Shown: one piece after another, positions 1-6,567 of the stretch
How the letters are laid out: every line of letters begins with the position of its first letter
How positions within the stretch are numbered: the stretch's first letter is position 1
NCBI GenBank assembly: GCA_024223125.1
Contig: JAAEOP010001084.1
Span: forward strand, 1 to 20,815
DNA: 20,815 bases
Direction: 5' to 3'
From: Chloroflexota bacterium
GTDB lineage: Bacteria > Chloroflexota > Anaerolineae > Promineifilales > Promineifilaceae
Made by a program: the position numbers and the translations under genes
Notes under the pieces: model-generated
What the model was told of the DNA's origin: nothing
What the model saw: only the letters and a program-made list of their open reading frames with translations
Databases searched by the model: none

Positions 1-282
1 ACAACACCGGTAGGACAATATTCGCCGCAAGGGGACAGCCCGTATGGTTGTGTGGATATGAGCGGCAATGTGTGGGAGTGGTGCCTGAACAAATATGAGA
101 CTCCGGAAGATACGGCCGTAGACAAGAGCGATGCCCGGCGCGTCCGGCGCGGCGGTTCGTGGAACGTCAACCGTGGCTACGCGCGCGCGGCTTACCGTGG
201 CCGCGACGGCCCCGGCAACCGCAGCTACGGTCTCGGTTTTCGGGGGGTGGTGCGTTCGTCCCCCATCTCAATAGTCCTCTGA
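1..282 (+). CDS. FGE-sulfatase (SUMF1-like) fold protein, C-terminal part, truncated by the window start
   Basis: The reading frame is open from base 1, so the gene begins upstream; 93 residues are visible. The hallmark DMSGNVWEW lies at visible residues 19-27 and the terminal 'RRGGSW...YR.R......GFR' block at residues 48-81, both typical of the formylglycine-generating enzyme fold. True sulfatase-activating enzymes carry catalytic cysteines just after RGGS. Here that stretch reads SWNVNRGYARAAYR with no cysteine, so sulfatase activation is unlikely. A ligand-binding C-type-lectin-like role is more plausible (inference). The codons of the terminal block are unusual: nearly every position that is Asn in the family pattern is an NNC codon of varied identity, as in DGR variable regions. 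It ends at TGA 280-282 and is followed by a GC-rich hairpin. Family assignment is secure; function is not. Confidence 0.88.
   Translation, partial: TTPVGQYSPQGDSPYGCVDMSGNVWEWCLNKYETPEDTAVDKSDARRVRRGGSWNVNRGYARAAYRGRDGPGNRSYGLGFRGVVRSSPISIVL
151..246 (+). other. Candidate DGR variable region at the 3' end of the FGE-fold gene
   Basis: Twelve codons at 163, 166, 169, 175, 178, 199, 205, 208, 214, 217, 223 and 226 all have the form NNC (aac, gtc, aac, ggc, tac, ggc, gac, ggc, ggc, aac, agc, tac). They are spaced by invariant-looking Arg, Pro, Ala and Gly codons. This is what adenine-specific mutagenesis of AAC codons in a template repeat would produce. The site is the very C-terminus of a C-type-lectin-like fold, where DGR variable regions usually sit. 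No template repeat or reverse transcriptase is present in the window, so it could also be ordinary divergence of an FGE paralogue. Confidence 0.4.
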
Positions 283-291
283 CCTCTGTCT

Positions 292-321
292 GGGCGGGCG
301 AGTGGTAACGGAGTCCCGCCC
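292..321 (+). terminator. GC-rich hairpin just after the FGE-fold stop codon
   Basis: A perfect 7-bp stem, GGGCGGG at 292-298 with CCCGCCC at 315-321, encloses a 16-base loop and begins 10 bases after the stop codon. No T-run follows, so it is a weak intrinsic terminator at best. In DGR targets a GC-rich segment and hairpin downstream of the variable region help direct mutagenic homing; that is an alternative reading. Confidence 0.35.
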
Positions 322-386
322 TCGCGCGTTAGTGCGATCGCGGCAAATTTTCCAACCGCCCAACCCCGTCATTAGTATGATAAAGA

Positions 387-509
387 GATGTAATGCCATA
401 AGTGTTAACTTAAGCGAAGACCTCGCCGGTTTTAACGCAAAACCTCAGAGGGGCGTAGATCATGTTGGAAACCTGCGAGGTCTTAAGTTAACGACAATGG
501 ATGTAATGC
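387..509. repeat. MITE-like palindromic element with flanking 10-bp direct repeats
   Basis: The 10-mer GATGTAATGC occurs at 387-396 and again at 500-509. Between them is an imperfect palindrome. Its ends are the 11-bp perfect inverted repeat GTTAACTTAAG (404-414) and CTTAAGTTAAC (482-492). The pairing then continues inward: ACCTCGCCGGTTT at 420-432 against AAACCTGCGAGGT at 469-481, with one mismatch and a 5-base bulge (CGAAG, 415-419). A small inner hairpin GGTTTT/AAAACC lies at 428-444. Direct repeats just outside terminal inverted repeats suggest a small non-autonomous element of about 103 bp with a target duplication. It encodes nothing. It occupies most of the 237-bp gap between the FGE-fold gene and the convergent nuclease gene. 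Confidence 0.55.
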
Positions 510-519
510 TTGTCATCCA

Positions 520-1488
520 TCAGTCGGCTTCTGAAACGATAAGCGTAATCGGAAAATGATCGCTGAATCCGTCTTGGTTGACCTTTTTGCCCATCCCACC
601 AAAACGGATAGGTTTGGGGTAATCTCCATCATCTACCATTTCGGGGAAACGTTCGATTTGCACGGAGGCAGGCAATATCTGGATGGGGGCATTTTGTTTG
701 AACAGGTTTTTATTGACCAGAAATTGATCTAGCATATTGGGAAAATTGTTATAGTAGTGTGAGCCAATACTTTGGCCCATGAGCGGCCACATCAGGTTGA
801 ATAGGCGGGGGCTTCTGGCGTTGGTCACTTTGGTGCGGCTGCGGGTGCTGAGAGCATAGTCTACGAGGGCTGTGTTGAATGGTTCATCGTTAAAGTCGCC
901 CAGGGCCAGGATGGGCGTCTCTTTTCCATGTACTTCCAGAATCCGCTGATGGAAATAAGCCACCGTTTCACCGGCGATGGCACGATACCCTTCTGATTCC
1001 AATCGGCCGCCACTGCGCGCCGGCCAATGATTACCAACGAGAACGAAGAGACGGCCGTGTTCTGTGCGAAAGTTCACTTGAAAGATGTCACGGGTGGCTG
1101 TACGGCGCATGACAACGTGGCTGAATTGGGCTTCGTTGGTAAAGAGGTCGTCGTCGTAAATAAAGCCTACATCAATGCCCCGATTGTCGCTCATATCGTG
1201 ATGGGCAATGCTATAGTTACGTCCCAACGGAGCCAGGGCTTGCACGAGCAATCGCAGCACATGATCATTCTCCACTTCGCAAATACCGAGGATGTCCGGG
1301 CCACGGCCGTCGTTCATTTGCCGGATAATCGAAGCCAGTTGATTTGTTTTTCTATCAAGCAGGGGCTGTGTCCAGCCTTTCAAATCTTTCCCGATGACCC
1401 GTTGCAGCCGGTCACTGCGGCGGGGTGAATCCTCAATGTCAAAAAGGTTTTCCAGATTCCAAAATGCAATTTGATATTGTGAAGACAT
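520..1488 (-). CDS. Endonuclease/exonuclease/phosphatase (EEP) superfamily protein
   Basis: A 322-residue protein with the full set of EEP (DNase I/AP-endonuclease fold) motifs: FWNLEN at residues 9-14, GICEVEN at 68-74 (metal-binding Glu71), GNHWPAR at 152-158, LGDFND at 196-201 and SDHFPI at 309-314 (catalytic Asp-His). These support a Mg-dependent phosphodiesterase, but the substrate (nucleic acid, phospholipid or sugar phosphate) cannot be told. No signal peptide is visible, so it is probably cytoplasmic, unlike most of its upstream neighbours. The start is backed by AAGGAG a suitable distance upstream. It is the last of six minus-strand genes, 102 bp after the lyase-like gene, and ends close to the MITE-like element. 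Confidence 0.9.
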   Translation of the reverse strand: MSSQYQIAFWNLENLFDIEDSPRRSDRLQRVIGKDLKGWTQPLLDRKTNQLASIIRQMNDGRGPDILGICEVENDHVLRLLVQALAPLGRNYSIAHHDMSDNRGIDVGFIYDDDLFTNEAQFSHVVMRRTATRDIFQVNFRTEHGRLFVLVGNHWPARSGGRLESEGYRAIAGETVAYFHQRILEVHGKETPILALGDFNDEPFNTALVDYALSTRSRTKVTNARSPRLFNLMWPLMGQSIGSHYYNNFPNMLDQFLVNKNLFKQNAPIQILPASVQIERFPEMVDDGDYPKPIRFGGMGKKVNQDGFSDHFPITLIVSEAD

Positions 1489-1590
1489 TATTTTAACTCC
1501 TTCTACCCCGCTGCCAGCTTTTTGGTAACGGGCAAGCTTTGCTCCTGTACCATAGTCTACATCAAGGATACTATCTGCAAACTCATTATA

Positions 1591-4140
1591 TTACCACCGG
1601 ATAATGGCGGGCAAGAATATGTTGGAATCAGACACGGCCGTGCCCCCAATAACCAATACCCCGCCGCTGTCCGCCTGTACAACGCTGCCCGGCGTAATTG
1701 TCACCGTCAGTTCGTTGCCCACCGTTTGCGTAATGACATCGTAGCTGCCGCCTGGCGTGAGACCGGTGATGAGTTGGGTTTGGGTGGAAGCGGGGACGTT
1801 GTAGGTGACATTGGCAAAAGGTACAGCCAAATCTACGGGGAAGAGGACGGCCGTATCATCCACAACCACCCCCGCAAAAGGTGTCCCACTGCTGCTTTCT
1901 ACCAGCGTCACTCCATCGGCCGCAGCCCCGGTATTGGCCCCTTGCAGCACATTCAAGAAGCGTACATTGGCCGGACTGCCAGACGCTTCTACTTTGAGAC
2001 GATGCTGCATCGGTTCATCAAGAGCAACTTCATCCACGAATGGTTCCATAGCCACGGCCGTGGGCGCAGCATTAGCCGGTAACATGGTGGTCACAAATAG
2101 CTGCTGCCCCGTATCTGTGGCTGCCGTAGTCTGATTGCCGGAAATGGTGGGTTGGTTGGGTAGATTGAGCCAGAAGCGTTTGTAACGGCCGTTTGTCTGT
2201 GAAGTTGCCCGGTCATAAACCACAATATGATCTGGCTGCAACCACACCAAAGACCGGCTGGCGTGCAAAATATCATCCGATAACAAATCGGAAGCGTTAT
2301 ATAGATTCGTAGCATCGCCCAGCGCATATACAAACCCATTGCCAAAGCTGTGCGCCAGCAATTTGCCGCCGCCGTCATTCGTATACATATATTCCGAACC
2401 GTGCCGGTAGCAGTTATAGAGATAATCGCTGGGATCAAGGTCAAGGGGATCATTTTCCAGGGCTAGATTATTGTGGTAATCGGAACGGCCGATGTTGCAG
2501 CCCCACGGTTCTTGGGAACCATCCCAACCCACCCGCGATTTTGTCAGCCATTCCCCATCCCGATAAAAACCAAACTGATTGCCTTCTGATAGCTGATGGT
2601 CAATGTTAATCCAGCCGATGAGGTAACTGAGCATAGCTGCATTCTGACTCCAATTGGTACGGGCTAGAATACGGCCGAATCCCGGCGCAATAAAATCTGT
2701 TTGCAAACCGGCGTGGGGGTCTGAGGGCGCGACCGCGTTTGGGTCAAACAGCATGAAATACATAATGGCGTCCCGAAATATCTCCGTGCCATTGACACGA
2801 TCCAGCAGCCGAGACTCACCTCCCGGCGGCGTGTGTGTTTGCAGCCAACGCACATCGTTCAGCCGGGCTGTGGCGCCCCGGTTGGTGTCATAAATGCCCA
2901 TTGGCCCAAACACGCCAATGAAATCTGGCGCCCAATACTCCTGCCCATCTCCATACCAGGCCGGCCGGTACACATCTTCCAACCAGGATGAACCAACTTC
3001 TGTGCGCGGACTGAGCGAGTGGAGATGGGCCGGAATCATCTCATCCCAAAACGGGTTGCCGCTCCAATCTACTTGTGCTCCCCAGTCGGCAGGATTGTCT
3101 TCCCCGGCCGTGTGCAAAGCCAGCAAAAATTGGGCTGTGTACCCCAATGAATCTGGCCCGTACAGCCAACCTTCCGGCGAGAGACCGCCGCGGCCTTCGG
3201 TGCGCAGCATGTGGTCAACCATGTACAACCAGGCGCCGGTGGCACTTTCCAGGTACGCGCCCAATGTGCCGCCGGGGTCGTCGGCCGGGTCCAGGGCCAT
3301 ACTCATCAACCCAATTTGGCGCATGTGAGCCATGTAGTAATTATTGGCCGACCAACGCACCCGCAATGTGTCGCTGATGAGGATGGGGTCATTCACTACG
3401 CCGATGGGTTCTGGGTGGTTGAAGGAGGTTACGGCCGCGTTCATATTTTCGTCCGTCCAGCGCAGGAATACCTGGCGGATAGTGGCCTTGTCTTGGGCTG
3501 ACAGATAGGGGTAAATCCAATCCACAGTCAGGGGAAAGCCTTCCCCCCACCAACGGGAGCGATCATAGGTGGAAAAATCAGGATCACGAAAGGGTTGGCC
3601 GGTCGCCGTTCCTTTGGCCGCTTCGTTCATGACGTACATGAGCAAGGTGCGGGCGCGTTGGGCGTAATCGTCGCGGGTTGCCTGATCATTTTCGATGAGG
3701 GACATAAAGGCAAACAATTGGGCGATCATTTCGGTGGGATATTGTTCCCAGGTAATCTCGCCGCTGTCTTGTGCCGGAATGATGCCGTTATCCATGTCTG
3801 TTTTGGCCTGGGCGGCCAGCAACGCCAGCCCGTTGGCGTACATCGGGTTGCTGGTATTGGCCCAGGAGCGCAGCCGGATCAGGTCTGAGTCGCGCACCCA
3901 CAGACGGGGGTGGGTGGCAAGCTGTGGTTCGTCTGGATTGGCTGACTCAACGGCCGCGCTCTCTTCCAAAGCGGCTGGTTGTTCTGTTTGGGCGGGGGTA
4001 TTTTCGGGCACGGCCGTTTTGTCATCGGCCGCATTAGCAGTAGGCGTAAAAACATCTTCCCGGCCGCTGCAAGCTGCGCTTAAAAGGGCTATGAAGGATA
4101 AAACCAGTAACCAATTTGTACACATGTATCTTTTTTGCAT
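1591..4140 (-). CDS. Heparinase II/III-like secreted lipoprotein (polysaccharide lyase fold)
   Basis: An 849-residue protein. The N-terminus has a hydrophobic signal ending LLSAAC (Cys24), a plausible lipobox, then a low-complexity Ala/Glu/Pro linker to about residue 75. HPRLWVRDSDL (77-87) opens an all-alpha toroid-like region to about 450. The C-terminal part has heparinase II/III signatures: DHQLSEGNQFGFYRDGEWL (514-532), YHNNL (555-559) and a HASRSLVWLQPDHIVVYDRA segment (626-645), followed by beta-rich sequence. It probably cleaves or binds acidic polysaccharide outside the cell; the substrate is unknown. It ends in IFLPAIIRW, matching the (I/V)-(Y/F)-L-P tails of two other exported proteins here. 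GGAG lies 7 bases upstream of the start. The 102-bp gap before the nuclease gene shows nothing beyond that gene's ribosome-binding site. Confidence 0.75.
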   Translation of the reverse strand: MQKRYMCTNWLLVLSFIALLSAACSGREDVFTPTANAADDKTAVPENTPAQTEQPAALEESAAVESANPDEPQLATHPRLWVRDSDLIRLRSWANTSNPMYANGLALLAAQAKTDMDNGIIPAQDSGEITWEQYPTEMIAQLFAFMSLIENDQATRDDYAQRARTLLMYVMNEAAKGTATGQPFRDPDFSTYDRSRWWGEGFPLTVDWIYPYLSAQDKATIRQVFLRWTDENMNAAVTSFNHPEPIGVVNDPILISDTLRVRWSANNYYMAHMRQIGLMSMALDPADDPGGTLGAYLESATGAWLYMVDHMLRTEGRGGLSPEGWLYGPDSLGYTAQFLLALHTAGEDNPADWGAQVDWSGNPFWDEMIPAHLHSLSPRTEVGSSWLEDVYRPAWYGDGQEYWAPDFIGVFGPMGIYDTNRGATARLNDVRWLQTHTPPGGESRLLDRVNGTEIFRDAIMYFMLFDPNAVAPSDPHAGLQTDFIAPGFGRILARTNWSQNAAMLSYLIGWINIDHQLSEGNQFGFYRDGEWLTKSRVGWDGSQEPWGCNIGRSDYHNNLALENDPLDLDPSDYLYNCYRHGSEYMYTNDGGGKLLAHSFGNGFVYALGDATNLYNASDLLSDDILHASRSLVWLQPDHIVVYDRATSQTNGRYKRFWLNLPNQPTISGNQTTAATDTGQQLFVTTMLPANAAPTAVAMEPFVDEVALDEPMQHRLKVEASGSPANVRFLNVLQGANTGAAADGVTLVESSSGTPFAGVVVDDTAVLFPVDLAVPFANVTYNVPASTQTQLITGLTPGGSYDVITQTVGNELTVTITPGSVVQADSGGVLVIGGTAVSDSNIFLPAIIRW

Positions 4141-4159
4141 GATTAATCTCCGATGGATA

Positions 4160-4190
4160 GAGGTTCTACCTTTTGAAAAGGTGGAACCTC
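4160..4190. repeat. Intercistronic hairpin between metallopeptidase and lyase-like genes
   Basis: A 14-bp stem with a single G-T mismatch pairs GAGGTTCTACCTTT (4160-4173) with AAAGGTGGAACCTC (4177-4190) around a 3-base loop. It fills much of the 69-bp gap between two minus-strand genes. No T-run follows on either strand, so it may be an mRNA-stabilising or processing hairpin, or a REP-like repeat, rather than a terminator. Confidence 0.6.
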
Positions 4191-4209
4191 TCTAGCCTAG
4201 CTATCTTCT

Positions 4210-6567
4210 TCAGGGTTTTTGGATGATTGGTAAGTAAACGGCCGTTTCCCCAGAACCACCCACATGTATCCTGATTTGAGCTGTAGTTTGCCGGTTATCG
4301 CTGTCCGTTGCCGTCAGGGTAATGAGATGTGTACCGGGAGTGAGTGAAGTCAGCAGCCGCTCATCGCCTGTGCCTAAATCCCCATCGCGGTCAGAATGCC
4401 ACTGGAGGGCTGATGGGTCTAAAAGGCCATCTTCCCAATCGTGGGCGATGCCGGTGAGCAGGACGGGTTGATCAAGCGAATAGACAGCATCGTCCTGGGG
4501 CAGGGTAATAACGGCCGTCGGCGCTTTGTCGGCAATGGTGAAGGTTGTGCCAGTATCCTCGGCCGTTAAAATGCCGTCCGTTACATAGATTCGCAGTACG
4601 GCCGTATTCGTCCCCGGAAATTCTGCGCTGTTGACTGTTAAAGAGGTGTCTGTCAGTTGGGTGGCAATCATCTGCCACGTCTGGCCATCATCCTGGCTAA
4701 AAGCGACATCGTAAGCCAGCGAATCCCCATCCGTATCTGACCCTTGCCAGGAGATTGTATATGTATCAGCGGCCGTCCAGGCCGCTTCGCCCGCTGATAA
4801 GGCAACCTGGGGCGTGTTGGCGCTAACCGCTTTCGTTGTCAGCAATGTTGTTCCCTGCCACATTTCTACCCGGTCTGTATTGGCAAACCAGGGCACGATC
4901 TCATAGAACATAAACAGGTCTGTTGCCTCCAGATTGAGGTTGAAACCGGGCATGGGACGGCCCAGAAGTTCGTTGGGATCAAAGTGACGCTCAAAGAGGA
5001 GTGAATCATCGGCCGCCAACAGACGCAAATGGTACGCGCCGCTGCCAGGATCATCGTCGAAGCCAGACGGCCGTTTCAAAATCGAAGCCGGAGAGAGTGT
5101 TACCAGCCCATCTTCCAGCAGTCCAGAGAAAAAGAGATACGGCGTCGTGGCTGACTGGGCTGTTGTGTCTTGATGGGTTAGTTTGGGAGATTGCACGGCC
5201 GTAGCCGGCGTACTGCCGCGATAATTCAAAATCGCCTGGTACGTATACTCCGAAATCCACTCATCCTGACAATAGCCCATCACATCGCCAGTGGTCTGAG
5301 GCACGACATAGCCATTTGGCATCGCTACCTTTCCCCCGGCGGCCGCTTGCGGGTCCCAACCAAAATCACCTAACTGGTTGACATTGTAAGGATAGTTGGG
5401 GTCTAAATCGTCGTTAACATTGCAGGGGACATGCTTCCGGTCAAAGTTATGCCCCAATTCATGAACCAGAACATCTGCCTTATTTTCAAGATCTTTGTAG
5501 AACGGTTCCACTTGCCCAGACGCCACCTTGCCCCCAAAAGGAGCATAACCGGCAACGCCACCGTGGGATATTTGGGTAGAAACCAGCCCGTAATAATGAT
5601 CGCCGACAATCAGGGCCTGGAGGTTCTTTTTACGCAGATCGCTCAACTGCCTATTCAGATCGCCCCAATCACTTGTTGTTGGCGTAATTGGATTGTTCCA
5701 TGTTAGATGGGGGTTTGGCGGGATGAGCCAACGTATTTTGCTGACCGGCAGCAAATTCTGGGCATATTCTGTCAGATAATAAGGCATCCAGGGATGTACC
5801 GTGTGCATGGTTCCATTTTGGTGGTTCTTTGCCGTTACCCAGATGGGTGAGACGAACAAATCTGGCGTGGTTACAAAGTTAAGGGGCATTAAACTGGTAT
5901 TGTTACCGTAATTATTCTCTGGGATTGTTTGATTAGGATTGACTTTGGCAGTTAATCTTGTCGAGGCGTTAACGACATCCCCATACAGATAGAAGTTAAG
6001 CGTATGATTGTATTGCGCCCGGCTTGGGTTTAGTGGAGCTGTGATTGTCGAGTTGAGAGGGATAGCCGCATAATCTAAACCATCCACCAGTACCGACACC
6101 GCTGCGGAAACATTCGCTACCGGGGCGCTTACCCCATTGACGCGCACATAAACGCGCACGTAGGTTGTTTTTCCGGCCACCAAAGGCACAGAGTTGTCGG
6201 GGCATTGCGTATTATCCAGACATTGAATCCCCTGAGTGATCTCAATCTTGTCAATGGTCAGGTCAAGTGGCGTGGTCATTGGCGTCGCTGTTGGCGTGGG
6301 TGTATTTGTTGGCGTTGGGGATGGCGTCCCAGCTATTTGTGGTGGATTCCCCCAATAGCCACCGCTCAACCCATATTGGCCGCCGCTCAATTCGCCAGCG
6401 TCTGCCTGACCGATGCTGCCGGCGACGGCGTACTGCCCGCCGCTGCTGCTGCCGCCGCCACCATCTATCGTCATCCAGGGAATGGCATACCCGTTTTGGG
6501 CGATGACAACCCAGGCAGATATGAGTAAGATAGTGACGGCCGTTACTCCCATTAGCCAACGCTTCAT
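4210..6567 (-). CDS. Secreted zinc metallopeptidase with CARDB-like and C-terminal beta-sandwich domains
   Basis: 785 residues from the chosen start. A signal peptide (about 1-23, ending VVIA) precedes a Gly/Ser-rich 'SGGQYAVAGSIGQADAG..SGGQYGLSGGYWG' segment (about 40-74) and a Thr/Pro linker (81-100). A CARDB-like region follows (about 101-235), then a catalytic domain with HELGHNFDRKH (His369, Glu370, His373, His379) and a Met-turn DVMGYC around Met430. This is the metzincin pattern HExxHxxGxxH, except that the usual Gly is Asp. The C-terminus holds two Ig/fibronectin-like segments with Asp-rich 'DTDGDS' loops and ends YLPIIQKP. I chose the ATG at 6567 over the longer frame because GGGGAGG sits just upstream, the signal peptide starts there, and its ATG overlaps the preceding gene's TGA (ATGA), implying translational coupling. 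Confidence 0.85.
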   Translation of the reverse strand: MKRWLMGVTAVTILLISAWVVIAQNGYAIPWMTIDGGGGSSSGGQYAVAGSIGQADAGELSGGQYGLSGGYWGNPPQIAGTPSPTPTNTPTPTATPMTTPLDLTIDKIEITQGIQCLDNTQCPDNSVPLVAGKTTYVRVYVRVNGVSAPVANVSAAVSVLVDGLDYAAIPLNSTITAPLNPSRAQYNHTLNFYLYGDVVNASTRLTAKVNPNQTIPENNYGNNTSLMPLNFVTTPDLFVSPIWVTAKNHQNGTMHTVHPWMPYYLTEYAQNLLPVSKIRWLIPPNPHLTWNNPITPTTSDWGDLNRQLSDLRKKNLQALIVGDHYYGLVSTQISHGGVAGYAPFGGKVASGQVEPFYKDLENKADVLVHELGHNFDRKHVPCNVNDDLDPNYPYNVNQLGDFGWDPQAAAGGKVAMPNGYVVPQTTGDVMGYCQDEWISEYTYQAILNYRGSTPATAVQSPKLTHQDTTAQSATTPYLFFSGLLEDGLVTLSPASILKRPSGFDDDPGSGAYHLRLLAADDSLLFERHFDPNELLGRPMPGFNLNLEATDLFMFYEIVPWFANTDRVEMWQGTTLLTTKAVSANTPQVALSAGEAAWTAADTYTISWQGSDTDGDSLAYDVAFSQDDGQTWQMIATQLTDTSLTVNSAEFPGTNTAVLRIYVTDGILTAEDTGTTFTIADKAPTAVITLPQDDAVYSLDQPVLLTGIAHDWEDGLLDPSALQWHSDRDGDLGTGDERLLTSLTPGTHLITLTATDSDNRQTTAQIRIHVGGSGETAVYLPIIQKP

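Noticed and set aside
334..341. Cyanobacterial HIP1 octamer GCGATCGC
   Set aside because: I noticed only this copy; it is not a signature in this window, unlike ACGGCCGT.
283..519. Template repeat or reverse transcriptase of a DGR near the FGE-fold gene
   Set aside because: I read both strands for a second copy of the 'ggcggttcgtgg' segment rich in AAC codons and for RT motifs; neither is present in the window.
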